64,000 nt of DNA, taken from contig JAFEVB010000020.1 in the NCBI GenBank assembly GCA_032629725.1, positions 890,501-954,500 of the forward strand, read 5' to 3'. Source of the stretch: Gremmenia infestans (taxonomy: Eukaryota; Ascomycota; Leotiomycetes; Helotiales; Hamatocanthoscyphaceae). The notes under the pieces were generated by a model. The model made no database searches. It saw only the letters and a list, made by a program, of their open reading frames with translations, and had not been told where the DNA came from. A program made the position numbers and the translations under genes. Each line of letters opens with the position of its first letter. Within the stretch, counting starts at the first letter, position 1. Below, in pieces: positions 19,631 through 30,914 of this stretch.

Positions 19631-21694
19631 TCAGGATCTGACGAGATCTTCAGGGCATAGTGGTTGGAAGACAGGCCCAGTTTCTTTTTCGACCTAGACC
19701 CTGGGAAACACTGGACTTGGGTTTCAGATTATTTTTGCGGTCGATGAATTTATCATTGGACTTTGCGCGATGAGGTTTTACTGCAGGATTTTGAAAGACA
19801 AAGGGAACTTACTTTACGTGTCGATTGAACCCGCGTTTCTCTAAGATAGATAGCTATTTTACTAGCCTCAATAATCAACACCCTGCATTTTCTGAACACT
19901 CAACTATATAATATATGCTTTTAAACGCATTAACATCATTCTTAACTTGGATTTCCTCAATACTCCTACGGGGAGCACGCCCTAATTATATTTTCTATCA
20001 GTGACCAACTTCAAGCACGATGAGAAAATCTCACTTCAAAACCAGGACCCGTAAGGATGGTTACCCTAGCAATGTTGCATAAGCTATAACAAGATAAACT
20101 AATTCCAGTCCCCGTACATAAACACAGCTGTATTCCCTTCATTGACCATCACTCCCAACTGCCCAAATCTTCCGCGTAACTCCAGGTTGCACTAGCAAGC
20201 GTCCGAGTACGAGGTGCTCGGAAGCGGGCCCCCGCCCCGCAACCATAAAGGCATCCACTCCACTCCACTTTATGGGGCTTGCGAGGATTTTTATGATTGG
20301 ACTGTTAGCTATGTGGCATAGTACTTAAAAACATTCAACTTCATAGTGTCGGAGAAACAGCAAGGCTCGCAAGCTAGTGCTGGACTAGCCTTCTGAAAAC
20401 CGATACTAATTGGAGTATACGGATCTATATAGTCTACCATAATTATGATTTTGACCATTCATAGACGAGAGGTATAACTATTAACAGAGACGAGCGCTGG
20501 AGACGAGCTTACCCTATATATCTATCTTGGAGCTCGCCGCTCTACTCCGTACTAGCTAGAGCCTAGAACAACATATCTCTCTAATCAACGATTAGGTCGA
20601 AGTCCTTTGAAAGGGCTAGAATCAGTTGATTTAAGTAATTTTATCCTTCAGTTGCTAGTAAAGGGCGGTGTACACACTAGTATATGCTGCACATGAAGAT
20701 GCGAAAACGAAGCTATAGCAGGGGCTGCGGCTCCGCACCCGGTTTCTCAACGGTCCAAAACCGGCTAGTCAACGGTTACTTATTATGCGTAGGCGTTCAA
20801 TTACTATGTACGGTGTAAGGAATCATACCGTATACCGATTAGCCGCAAGAAAGTCACCCACGTGGTGTCTATAAAAAAGAATAGTGACCAAGCCTCTCAT
20901 TATTGCCCCTATGGAGGTACCCTTGCCTTGGTGACAAAACTTTTGATAAGAAGCGGGGTGGGAAACGTGCCCCGCCTTTTACGGGTCTAAGACAGGGGTA
21001 AATTAATAAGTAGTGATTTTGAGGTCAACAAGCCGCCTCACTGCAGCCAATCAATTGATGCCCGCCCGTAAACGCCTATAGTGACAAACGTTCAAATACC
21101 GAATACGGAGTAAACACCCAGCCAAGGACCCCTTCATGAGTGATCCAGCTTCGGTCCACCGCACGGTCCGCACCGCATGGCGGAAGTTGCTCAGCCATCC
21201 GCATTGATACTTACAGTATCTTCGAGGCTCTAAGAGATAAGGATCTTACTGTATGCCCACGTTTACGGCGGTGAGCTTTGGCGCTAAGAGTGGGTTGAAA
21301 GACACGCTAAGTGCTGTTTTATACTCCGTACAGGGTGCTGTCACTGAATCTGCATTCTACTAAGTTTGAACAAGGATTATGACGTGGGTAGAACAAGGGA
21401 TTAATTGGCTGAATGAAGTCCCTTTGACATCTTATCTGAAAGAATAAATCGCCAAGAAGTATTTATATACTAGAATGAGGAGGTTCCCGAGAGCAGGAGT
21501 CCATAAGAACCCAGTGAAGGCATATAATGTGGAAACATGCATGTTGCGGAGATAACACCCTCAGGGATACAGCATGCTATCAAGTAGTGCAAGCGTAAAC
21601 ATCCCGGCGGCTTAAGAATCAAAGCGTTTTTTTATCTTGTCGCGCGTATATCTCTTGCTGCCCCTCTCATCAAAGTCTCCATCACAAACTCAAA
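19631..21694. other. Long gene-free stretch, promoter of the aldehyde dehydrogenase at the right end
   Basis: 2.06 kb, AT-rich in part, without a supported gene. It holds three copies of TACTCCGTA or its complement (20543, 21104, 21322). A GC-rich patch near 21120-21200 (GGTCCACCGCACGGTCCGCACCG) may contain regulator sites: CGGTCC occurs twice. Confidence 0.5.
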
Positions 21695-23213
21695 ATGGCG
21701 TTCTCATTCAGCAAGTCTAATCTCCCAAAGCAGCTATTTATCAACAATGAAGTAAGTCCCTGAGGCTCCGAAGAAACCGGATACGACTAATAGCTTCATA
21801 AAGTATGTTGCTTCGAAGAACAGCAAGAAATTAGAGGTCTTCAACCCAAAAGATGGTTCCCTAGTTGCCAACGACGTCGACCTCGCCGGTGAAGCAGATG
21901 TCGATGCAGCAGTCAGTGCAGGTGAAAAGGCCTTTCCATCATGGAAGAAGCTTGCACCCACTGCCCGCAGAGACATCATGCTCAAGTTCGCTTCATTGGT
22001 CGAACAGCACGGCCAAACTCTCGCTGAACTCTCCCGAATCACCCTGGGTACTCCGTACGAACCATTTGGCAAGTTTGAGGTTGGTGCTTGCGCCGAGGCC
22101 TTCAAATACAATGCTGGCTGGATTGATAAATTTGCCGGGGAGTCATTTCCACAAGACGATGGATTTCTCAAGATCGTGAGGAATGAACCACTTGGCGTCA
22201 CTGCTGGTATTGTGCCATGGAACGGTCCTCTGGGCACAGTTGGTCTGAAGGCAGCCCCAGCTTTGGCAACTGGAAATTGCTTCATCCTCAAGCCGTCAGA
22301 GAAGACACCATTCGCCTCCCTCGCACTGGGACCTCTTATCATCGAAGCGGGTTTCCCACCAGGAGTCTTCCAAGTTCTATCAGGAGATGGCACGACTGGT
22401 GCTCTCATCTCAAGCCATATGAAGATCCGCAAAGTTTCCTTCACGGGCTCCATCCCCACCGGAAAACGCATTCAAGAAGCCGCTGCCAAGTCAAACCTCA
22501 AGCGCGTAACCCTCGAACTCGGAGGCAAATCCCCCGCTGTAATTTTCGACGACTGCAACCTCGAAAACGCAATCACCTGGGCCGCCAACGCCATCACCGC
22601 CAACACCGGCCAAGTCTGCTTCGCCGCCACACGAATCTACGTGCAAGAAGGCATCTATGACAAATTTGCCGAGGGCTACAAGAAGGCTCTTGAGGAGAGA
22701 GCCAAGGCTATTGGAGACCCAGATGTAGCAACGTCAGTCATGGGTCCTTTGGTCGACAAAGCCCAATTCGATCGCGTATCCGGCTTCATCGAGCGCGGCA
22801 AGAACGGCCAAGGCACACTCTTGACGGGCGGATCCCGAATCGGCGACAAGGGATTTTTCATCCAGCCCACGGTCTTCACGAACGTTGCAGCAGAAGCCGA
22901 GATCCACACCGAGGAGATCTTCGGTCCTGTCGCTGTGCTGAATTCTTTCAAGACCGAGGAAGAGATTATCGAGAAATCGAACGATACCAACTTTGGGCTG
23001 ATGGCTGGAGTATTTACGCAGGATATCAACAAGGCTTTGAGAGTGGCGAGTGAGTTTGATAGCGGGATGGTGGGCATCAATTGTGTGAGTTTGATGTTGT
23101 TGAGTGTGCCGTTTGGCGGTTCCAAGGAGAGTGGCTCGGGACGCGAATGTGGGAAGGATGCGCTGCAGGCGTTTACGGAGAGGAAGACTATTATGATCAA
23201 CATGACTTACTAG
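21695..23213 (+). CDS. Aldehyde dehydrogenase, 488 aa, two exons
   Basis: Exons 21695-21751 and 21804-23213 join across a 52-bp intron (GTAAGT...CATAAAG); the first codes only MAFSFSKSNLPKQLFINNE. Family motifs are complete: PWNGPLG, KPSEKTPFASL, FTGSIPTGK (NAD binding), VTLELGGKSP with the general-base Glu near residue 257, and NTGQVCFAATR with the nucleophile Cys near 291, then EEIFGPV and PFGGSKESGSGRE. The length is that of ALDH1-type enzymes, which oxidise aldehydes to acids with NAD(P)+ as cytosolic tetramers. Start choice follows the splice structure. The neighbours (PRISE reductase, SDR) suggest a metabolic context, but the substrate cannot be inferred. Confidence 0.93.
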
Positions 23214-24605
23214 ACTGGTTCATAAGACTTAGAATATAGATTATTCGCAAATCAATCAACTAATCTGGACAGCAACAGCAAAGACACCACAGTGGTGCCC
23301 TTGAAGGTGGGTTTCAAGGAAGCCACCTCATTCTTCATTGGTATTATAAATAGAACAATCCAACTCTTCAAGTTTCCCTTACTGTCCATTCTTCCTCACC
23401 CTCTCTGATATCTCTCAAAAATCATGATAGTTATTGCTGTCATTTTCCCCATTTCCCATTGCTGTCAAATCCACCACATGCTTGTTGCAAAATGCGATTA
23501 TTAGACCTTTATTATCTATTATCTGGACCAGCGCCACTTGCGTTTTATCAACTCGGGTTCTGCGGAAGGTAATACACTTGACGAAAGCTTTGCAGTGCTC
23601 GTGAATTTTTCAACTGGACGTCTTGCGGATGCGGATGCGAACAAGATTGTGGCTTGGGTTTTATGGCATTGTGGGGTTTGAAAAGAGTTCCATCTTCCCA
23701 AACAAACGTTGCTCCACAAGCTTGCCCATATTCAGAGTACACATTGTGAGAGGGTAACTCCATGTCCTAAGTCCTAATATGGTCCAAAAAATAATTGAAT
23801 CACTTCGTACTGCAGCGCAGACACCATATTTCACCCTCCTTACTCTTCCCACATCGACTGCGCACCTGTGATTCACAGGTGTGCATAACCTCGAGAATGA
23901 GCATTAAGCAGTCCAGCCATGCTCTATTTAACTCACATACCTACACTGCAAAGAAAACCAAAAGCAGAAAGCCAATATTGGAAGATACCGGTACATTCTA
24001 CCGGTGGTCTGTCTAGCTCAACAACACCCGTAGAAAAATATTCACTCCAAGTCCTCCCAAACCACGAGAGGGATATTTGGCCTTCCAATTGACCCGTAAA
24101 AGTGCCCCGATCTTTACAAGCTCGAGCAGTTGTTGTCAAGTTAACATTTACTGTCATTACTCCCTGCTACATTATAAATAAAAACAACCAAGAAGTCATC
24201 TCGTTAACATCCCACCCCTTTTCCAAGACTCTCAGTTCTTGGCCATGAGATATAAGTTGCAGCTAACAAACCAATAATGCCTACCTATCTTGATTGTTTC
24301 TTTCACGTCAGCTTAGGATATGTAAAGCGAACTTCTTTTCCATAAGCCGATTTTATACGCAACTTTGCTACTGCACAACAAAGTACACTTTCAGGTACAT
24401 ACTCTCTCTCTCTACGTATGAGAGAACTAGCTTGCCACACCCATCCTAAACACAATGGATGATGAATACCATGTATTTCAATAAGAACATTGCAGGAAGG
24501 TTTAATGCTGTATAAAGAAGGTAATGGGAGTATATACCATAAATGCAGCTGCTAGGTAAGGTATGCAAGTCTCATATCTCATAGATCGTTATTCATAACA
24601 CATCA
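23214..24605. other. Gene-free stretch
   Basis: 1.39 kb. Short minus-strand frames at 23519-23763 (one reading CGATFVWEDGTLFKPHN) could be a remnant or a small gene, but I cannot support either. The ACCGGT-centred inverted repeat at 23988-24002 (accggtacattctaccggt) is a small palindrome. Confidence 0.45.
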
Positions 24606-25883
24606 TCACTCATACCCATCACTCCCATACCCCCTAAAGCTCTCCCTATGCCGCCTCATCCTCATCCCCGTCCCCGACTTCCCACTCCCCGTCCTACTAA
24701 GCCCCTCATCAAACCGACTCCCCGCATCATCACTCCCATATCCCCTACTATCCCTGTGTCGGCGACTATGATGACTTCTGACACTCCCACTCCCGCTCCG
24801 TCCATGCAACACCCTCTCCGTCCCCTCTTTCCTCTCCTCTATTTTATCCACAGCTGCATTAACCGCCAAACCGCCAACAGCAGCCCCTAGCAACGTCATC
24901 AGCACATTCGGATCCTCCTTCCCCCTCCCTCCCTTCTGCACCTGATTTGCCGCCAAACCGCCAGCAAGCGCACCAGCCGCCGCGCCCGTAAGTCCCGCGC
25001 CACTATCCGTAAAGATATCCTTCTTTTCCGCTTTATAGTCGCGGCGTTCCTGGATCCGATCATTAGCTGTCACGTAGCCGTAGTCGCGGGTTCGGGGCGA
25101 GTGATGGTAGGAACTGCTGCGACGGGTAACGGGCTTGGGACGGCGCAAGGAGTGGGAGTCGGAGGGAGAGTCGCCGTTCAGACTGCGGCCGCGGGGTCGG
25201 CGTTGAGGTGGAAGCTGGACGGGTGGTGGGGGGATGTAGGCTGAGCTTCTGCGGGATCTGGGGTGGTCGTGGCCGATTGGGGGAGGGGGGACGTATTGTG
25301 ATTTTGGGATTCGTGGGTATTCGAAGTGTTCTGCATCTGTGCCTCGGCTTTGGGGAGGTGATTGTGGTGGGCTGAACTGGTTTCTTGGGGCACCCCTCTC
25401 GATGTTCTGGGGTCGAGGAGGAGCATAGTAGCTGGCGGAGGGTCGGTATTCTCGAGTGCTGCTCCTGGGCGGTGGAATGTCATACTGATACCGCGGAGGT
25501 GAAGGTTCGGTATATGATCCTGCGATTGATTCAGGAGCTCCACGAGGGACATATTCGCGCCTTGGCTGCGGCGGTTGTTGGCTATGTATCGGAGAATCGA
25601 CGTACTGCGGGGGTTGGTTGGAGAGAGGGGTACCAGAGTGTCTGGGTGCATCGGGGAACCGGTCGTCTGGGGACGGCTCAGCTTCATCATTTGCGCTTGA
25701 GGACGAAGAGTCGCCGTAATGCTCTTTGAGACGCTGCTGGGTCTTCTCTTTGCCTCTCTGTCGTTTGGACTTTTTGACGCTGTAGGTATTTGGATGAAAA
25801 ACGTGTTCGGGCAGCTTGTCGAAATGCTGATCGATGACTTTATTGGCACCGTTGAGGGCTAAACCGATGAATGGTGCAGCCAT
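24606..25883 (-). CDS. Proline/serine-rich protein with a glycine-rich helical segment, 425 aa
   Basis: A single frame ends at 24606. I prefer ATG 25883 (MAAPFIGLALNGANKVIDQHF) over the in-frame codon at 25955, because the extra residues (LPLPLPLPLQ) are just a translated CT/CCA repeat. After a hydrophobic start and a basic stretch (KKSKRQRGKEK), about 230 residues are Pro/Arg/Tyr-rich and probably disordered. Near residues 290-350 two Gly/Ala-rich helices (GAGLTGAAAGALAGGLAANQV and LLGAAVGGLAVNAAVDKI) look like a glycine-zipper pair able to enter membranes. The tail is Ser/Arg/Gly-rich and repeats RRHRDSRGYGSDD and RRHRESFRGYGSDG. Function unknown; similar proteins are common in ascomycetes. 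Phosphorylation by SR-type kinases is conceivable. Confidence 0.75.
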   Translation of the reverse strand: MAAPFIGLALNGANKVIDQHFDKLPEHVFHPNTYSVKKSKRQRGKEKTQQRLKEHYGDSSSSSANDEAEPSPDDRFPDAPRHSGTPLSNQPPQYVDSPIHSQQPPQPRREYVPRGAPESIAGSYTEPSPPRYQYDIPPPRSSTREYRPSASYYAPPRPQNIERGAPRNQFSPPQSPPQSRGTDAEHFEYPRIPKSQYVPPPPIGHDHPRSRRSSAYIPPPPVQLPPQRRPRGRSLNGDSPSDSHSLRRPKPVTRRSSSYHHSPRTRDYGYVTANDRIQERRDYKAEKKDIFTDSGAGLTGAAAGALAGGLAANQVQKGGRGKEDPNVLMTLLGAAVGGLAVNAAVDKIEERKEGTERVLHGRSGSGSVRSHHSRRHRDSRGYGSDDAGSRFDEGLSRTGSGKSGTGMRMRRHRESFRGYGSDGYE

Positions 25884-27509
25884 GGCTGTAAGAAGGAGAT
25901 GTGGTTGTAGTGGTAGTGGTAGGGGTAGTGGTAGTGCTTGATGAGGAAAGTTCAAAATATTGATATTGTACTGAGGAAGGGGGTTCGAGGAGTGATATCA
26001 AACATGTCATACTGTATGTCTCAAGTCCGAGAGATGTAAGGGTTTTATCTTCTGGCAACAAACATCGTCATAGGAAGTCGCTCACCGTCTTTTGACAGCA
26101 TCGCCTTTGCCGGAGCTGGTGGTGTATTGCATTGCATCGCTTGCCTGACCATGAGGGAACAAGGGAATTCAATGCGTCATTGTGCATGAGTAGAAATCCC
26201 ATGTCGGGATCGGAATCGGGAATAGCCGCACAACTTCAAAAGGAGCGAGCACGTGATGGGGGTTGAGAGAAAAGTGAGCCAAAGGGGAAGTCGGAATGGA
26301 AATGCGACTGAAAAGGGAAGTATGGGATGCAGGGTCTCTGCGCCTTTGCAAGGACCAAGGACCCGATGAGCGATAAATACATATACAGTAAAGACATGAT
26401 CCTTGAAGTGGCAAAGTCGTCTCACGCCGGACCTCGGAATGATCATTGGTCACGCTTCACAGAATGTAGCATGCCTCCTCCTGATAGAAATTCTAACGTG
26501 GTGAGTATCAACTGGAATATTGCATCGTATCTATTCATCTAAGACGTGTCACTTGATGCATTCACCAATGGTTATATGACAGAGGTATAGTTATACAACA
26601 TACAAAAAAAAGTCTAAATCCCGGCAGTTATTCGCGCCGCGGGGTAATCGCATGCGTAAAGTGCTTATTCGCCACGCGTCTCCCTTCTTTGAACATGGGG
26701 GACTTTGGTGAGTAGCAAAGGTAAAGAAGATGCCAAGGTGTGGTGGAACAGGGGCATATATCAGAGTTTCGCATGTGGTAAAAGGAAAGGTGCCGTCAGT
26801 CTGATTTCAGACTTGGTGAAGGAGTTGCTGCTCAATTGCCTGGCCGGAGAAACACGATTAGACTAGTAGCCCTTTCACCGGTCTAGCAATTCGTTCCAAA
26901 CGTTGTGTTTGTATTGTTTGCTCCTGTCCCATGGTGAGTCTGAATTTTGCCATCGCAGAGTCCAACATCACTTACGTTTTCAGCCCGGGCTACCATCCCA
27001 CCTTGTTGTGAATTCAACGCTACATGGTTAGATGCCCGGTGTATCAGAAATTCTATGAGAAATTAGACATAGCTCAAAAGTAGAATAATGGTTCCCACCG
27101 ATAAACAAGCTTCTTCGATGACACAGCTCTCTCAGACAACAAAATTGACCCTCGCTCGATTGCCTCAAGCCCTCCCAAAACCTCGAAAGGATGGGCTGTC
27201 AACTTCCCTTTTTCAAGCAGTAGTGAAATGTATCTATTCAGCATGAGCCTCGACCATCAGGCCATCCATCACCTTTGTACGTACCTGTACATGACATACG
27301 CAAACTCGCCATCATGCCCTACTTCCTCCAGAGTACGATCCGAACCCACGGGGACAACCTGCCATAAGCCGTCGAAACAAAAGTCTGTGAGCATTTGACT
27401 TCCTTCATCTCCACAGGTGGCCATGGTATTACGGCCAAACAACATTTATTCTCAAGTAGACATGATCTTCCACATCAACTTTCTGTTATTTTTGGCAAGT
27501 GTGGCTATA
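25884..27509. other. Gene-free stretch with a microsatellite leader
   Basis: 1.63 kb. 25890-25950 is a TGGTAG-like imperfect repeat, on the transcribed strand a CCACTAC repeat in the leader of the gene to the left. Opposed 89-94-codon minus frames near 26170-26453 overlap each other and have no features. Confidence 0.5.
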
Positions 27510-28319
27510 TCAAGCAAAGTACAAATTCGGCATCAATTTTCCACCAAAGTCAACGCACGGCTCAGCCTCTCCCTCTTCCGCCCTTCCCTCCTTGATCATT
27601 GACAGCATGATACTCAACATCTCAAATTCTTCCTCGTCTTCACATTTTTTGAATCGTAATTTATCCAGCCTCTGCTCATACGCCTCTTCCAACTTCTTCT
27701 CGTCTCCATTCACACCCGCCAGCCCCCTTGAAAGTCGTGCCGTGGCCCAATCATGCAGATAATGATCTTGAACTTTGCGCTTCCCCATCAGAATCTCCAG
27801 CATCATGTCGATGATCTCGAATTTCGGTCCATCCCTAATGCCCCAATACCATAATCTTCTCCTCGCCTCACAGGTTGTCTTCTCGAAAGCCTCCGCGTCC
27901 ACTCCCTCGATATCGATCGCCTGGTGCACTCTTGCCACAGCGACTCTCTCCAACTTCTTCGACCTCTGTCTCTTGGCTTTGTGCGTTGGTGAGAGCATAG
28001 ACTTGATGCCCTTTATCTTCGTCTTGGGCGGGATCATAAACTTGCGCTCAGCTGCCTTTTCCTCCCTGCGTAATTGTCGCACGATGTCCAGCATCTCCTC
28101 CCGAATTGACCGTTCTTCCGCAGTGAGTCCTACTCTATGTGTGATTTCCGAGTGGTGTGCTCTTTCTTCCGCTTCGGCTTTTAGTCCTTCCTTGAGCGTC
28201 CATAGGTGAATGGTTTGAAGCCGTTCATCAACGCGTCGGCAGGCTTCGCGGAAGATCCGTCGTTCGAAATGGTTCTTTTCCGCCATTGAAGGCTTTCGGT
28301 GATATGCTGTTGAGGACAT
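27510..28319 (-). CDS. Basic, charged helical protein of unknown function, 269 aa
   Basis: A long single frame ends at 27510. I choose ATG 28319 (MSSTAYHRKPSMAEKNHF) because it has an A at -3; an in-frame ATG at 28376 would add 19 residues. The protein is rich in E, K and R with regular heptad-like spacing (RRIFREACRRVDERLQ, EERSIREEMLDIVRQLRREEKAAERKF), so mostly alpha-helical, probably coiled coil, with a basic loop KAKRQRSKKLERV that could act as a nuclear signal. A short aromatic segment RRLWYWGIRDGPKFE follows, then FGGKLMPN at the C-terminus. No family recognised. Codon use is even and no lesion is seen, which supports a real gene. Confidence 0.65.
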   Translation of the reverse strand: MSSTAYHRKPSMAEKNHFERRIFREACRRVDERLQTIHLWTLKEGLKAEAEERAHHSEITHRVGLTAEERSIREEMLDIVRQLRREEKAAERKFMIPPKTKIKGIKSMLSPTHKAKRQRSKKLERVAVARVHQAIDIEGVDAEAFEKTTCEARRRLWYWGIRDGPKFEIIDMMLEILMGKRKVQDHYLHDWATARLSRGLAGVNGDEKKLEEAYEQRLDKLRFKKCEDEEEFEMLSIMLSMIKEGRAEEGEAEPCVDFGGKLMPNLYFA

Positions 28320-28915
28320 GATGCATTTGAGATGTGAAAGGTTAGGAAACGTGGATTGTGAAGCTGGAAGGGGCATGGATGGTGTGGTTGGAGAAGGAGG
28401 AGGCTGGGTAAGAATCTTAGACGACAAGTTGAGCTTTTTGGAGCTGATGAATTGGTCATTGTGGGCATGAGACAGATCAGGTCTTGTAAACGAATAGGTT
28501 GGGCGGTGTCGTGAAGTTTTGCGGCGGTGAATGGAGACTTGCGATGTGTGGAAAAGTGAAGCGGCAGAAATATGGAATATGAATGATGCTGCTATAGCTT
28601 CCTCAAATTCAATTTAGGTGAGCAGTAATGTCCTCATAACTTGATAGATTATTTTCAAGTGTTGAAGATTTTGAGATGCTCAGGATTCAAAGTCCTTCTC
28701 GGATTGTGTAAAATAAAATTGCATAGTGCCTTAGATGTGGATATATATTATTCTCACATGAAGGTACTCATATACTCCGTACCTAGCTAGGTACTCCAGG
28801 AACTTCACGTCCACATGCTTCTATATGCAACACATTCAAAAGTACCAGGCATATCTAATACAACGTAGATTCTATAAGTTACTCAATACCCATATTACGA
28901 CCCCAACGTGGATTA
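28320..28915. other. Gene-free spacer with a palindrome
   Basis: 596 bp. GTACCTAGCTAGGTAC at 28779-28794 is a perfect 16-bp palindrome, flanked by TACTCCGTA (28773) and TACTCC. Confidence 0.6.
28773..28797. repeat. 16-bp perfect palindrome flanked by TACTCC direct repeats
   Basis: The palindrome occupies 28779-28794. The left flank shares its last bases with TACTCCGTA, the right flank reads GGTACTCC. It could form a short cruciform or be a dimeric protein site; chance is possible in this AT-rich context. Confidence 0.5.
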
Positions 28916-29654
28916 TCAATACGGGGTCTTCTTATCAACACACGTCTCACCCTGCAGGCAATGATGTCCAGGCCTATTACAACCGGGAAAGAATCTCAGC
29001 CGATTATGTCGCACCCGCTCCAGTATTCGACCCCACTTCTCACACTCGTTAGGCTCCTCTCCATACATCGGACCATAATACCAATAGCGTTGTGGTTGAG
29101 AAGAGTCCCACGCACCCAGATAGACGCCCCCCCCGACCCTCAGCCAGCAGTTCATGGGTCACGTAGTGGTGGCGGCCTTGTCCGTTATCCATGCACTGAT
29201 ATCCGCCATCCACTTCCCTCCAATCATAACCCGTAACGCAAGTTGTGCTCCGTCTGAGCTGTTCTTGGGCCCATGACTGTTGCTCCTTCTGCTCGCTTGG
29301 GCGGAGTGTTTTTATTCGCGTCTGGTAAGTGGCCCTGTCTCGGTCGCGGGCTGTCAGGATGGTACTTGGGACTGAGGTTATTTCTCGGCCGCGGATTGTC
29401 AGGATGCTGCTTGAAACTGAGGGCATGGTGGAGCTGGATGCACTAGTCTGGTCGAGAACGGGCCTGCGAGACAAAGTTGTTGGAGAACGGGCATTTGAAG
29501 GGACGGTGGTTCTGGCTGTGCTGGAATGGTCGAGAATGGACATGCGAGATGAAGTTGTTGGGACACGAGGACTTGAAGGAAAAGCTTGTCCGTCGCTGCC
29601 GACATTAACGCGCATTCCACTCGATCTTAAGGGTCCGTCTCTACGATAAGACAT
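28916..29654 (-). pseudogene. Paralogue A of an uncharacterised Trp/Cys-domain family, frameshifted in a G8 run
   Basis: ATG 29654 (MSYRRDGPLRSSGMRV) opens a Ser/Thr/Arg-rich, repeat-like region, then a compact domain: EQKEQQSWAQEQLRRSTTC, CVTGYDWREVDGGYQC and HYVTHELLAEGRGG. At a run of eight G (plus strand C 29127-29134) the frame is lost, but the neighbouring frame continues as VYLGAWDSSQ and YWYYGPMYGEEPNE to stop 28918-28916, exactly what the sister gene at 30354 has after the same point (GGLYHHC, GPMYGQE). So one base added or missing in the homopolymer separates the two halves. It is either a real slippage mutation or a sequencing error. The domain's role is unknown; its two cysteines and tryptophans suggest a small disulphide- or metal-stabilised fold. 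Confidence 0.65.
29127..29134 (+). repeat. C8 homopolymer at the frameshift of paralogue A
   Basis: Eight C on the plus strand (G8 in the coding sense). Removing or adding one base joins the two halves of the domain. Confidence 0.85.
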
Positions 29655-30353
29655 GATGTTTGTTTGTTGCTTCCTGATGTGTAGCTACTTGGGTTCAAGT
29701 GTCGAGTGTATGTGAAGTTGATATATGTCAAGGGTAAACTTGTCGTGTTTCTTGAAAGTAGTTCGGTTTGAGATAGGAATTATGGGGAGGGTCTTGTAGT
29801 CATTTTTAAGTGATTGTGAAACTTCTGTGATTGTTAATGATTCAGATAATGCGAATAACGCTCTTTGTAAGGGCTGACACCGCACTAGAAACGTGAATAT
29901 CCTTGAAATACACATTGTCGCTTTTGAGGTGACTATTGTCTTCACATACGACTTGTTCTCTAAGCAATTGTGCGGGTCAGCTTGAAGGTTTCGGCGCGTT
30001 GTTCTGAGTTTTTTCAACCTTGAACCTTCATAGGTAGGTTGCTGTTGATGGTATGATCACGTGTGCAACCCCCCCTTTTGAATTTGGATATCACGCATCA
30101 ACTCCGAACAATGAAATCAAAAGAAGTATGTTTTAGATATATACAGTACGGTTTTAGTTAAGCTATTGTACTTGTCCTTTACGGATAGTTTTTATTTGAA
30201 TTAAGCAAATACATCGAAATAATTTCATCAAGTTAAACAGATAAAAGGGGTCTCAAAAGGCAAGGAGCAGCTTCTCAAAACCTCCGAGGGACTAGATTGA
30301 ATGCCAACGCCAAAATTTATATTTTTCCAACAGTTGCAGACATGTCATACGGC
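29655..30353. other. Spacer between the two paralogues
   Basis: 699 bp. A 110-codon minus frame (29685-30017) has no features. No gene supported. Confidence 0.5.
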
Positions 30354-30914
30354 TCAGCGTCTCGTATGAACTAAGAAACTGTGGTTGTTGAAACCCTTCT
30401 GACGAGCGCTCTCTCTAAGCTCCTGTTCTCTTCGCCTCCCCAGTCGACCGTGCATAGATTCGATAATCTCTTGACCATACATCGGCCCCAACCAAACCCC
30501 ACAATGATGATAAAGTCCGCCTTTGCCTTCGGCAAGAAGCTCATTGGTGACAAGGTGCCCTCCCCCACTGCACCGATAGCCATTAACGCTCTTCCGCCAT
30601 TCCAAGCCCATCACGCATGTCGAGTGTAGTGAAAGTTGCGACTGCGCCCATTTATCTTGCTCGTTCTTTTCCACTGACGAGAGGGACTCAATTTGAAGTT
30701 GGCGTGTAGCCATCTTGACATCGTAGCTTGTTTTCAGGGTGCTTTGGGATTGGGATTCGGGACCGTCAAGTCTTCTTGGCATCTGAGATCCGACATCTGT
30801 TCTGGACTGATAGGGCTGAGCTTGGGGACCATCAAGTCTGCTTGGCATCTTAGATTCGACAGCTCGTCTGGAATCATAGGCCTGAAATTGAGGAACTTCA
30901 AGTCTGCTTGGCAT
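30354..30914 (-). CDS. Paralogue B of the uncharacterised Trp/Cys-domain family, with N-terminal repeats
   Basis: From ATG 30914 the protein (186 aa) starts with three imperfect units of about 22 residues, each opening MPSRL or MPRRL and containing a Q-rich centre and SR. The conserved domain follows: EKNEQDKWAQSQLSLHSTC, MGLEWRKSVNGYRCSGGGH, LVTNELLAEGKGGLYHHCG and GPMYGQEIIES, then a basic tail. It aligns with the gene at 28916 through WAQ-QL, C-x-G-x-x-W, GY-C and ELLAEG. Upstream, another frame (ATG 31096, MKDPRRALPLSSRRS) could encode the original N-terminus, with a frameshift before the repeats; then ATG 30914 would be an internal start and the gene partly broken. Function unknown. Confidence 0.55.
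   Translation of the reverse strand: MPSRLEVPQFQAYDSRRAVESKMPSRLDGPQAQPYQSRTDVGSQMPRRLDGPESQSQSTLKTSYDVKMATRQLQIESLSSVEKNEQDKWAQSQLSLHSTCVMGLEWRKSVNGYRCSGGGHLVTNELLAEGKGGLYHHCGVWLGPMYGQEIIESMHGRLGRRREQELRESARQKGFNNHSFLVHTRR

Noticed and set aside
20655..20680. GGGCGGTGTACACAC string resembling a small-subunit rRNA signature
   Set aside because: The rRNA motif is GGGCGGTGTGTACAA; only a partial match and no surrounding rRNA sequence.
23519..23763. Small minus-strand frame with CGATFVWEDGTLFKPHN
   Set aside because: Two overlapping frames compete, no homologue known to me, no clear intron; left unannotated.
25178..25849. 223-codon minus-strand frame in the proline-rich gene
   Set aside because: Frame-shifted shadow of the 24606-25883 gene.
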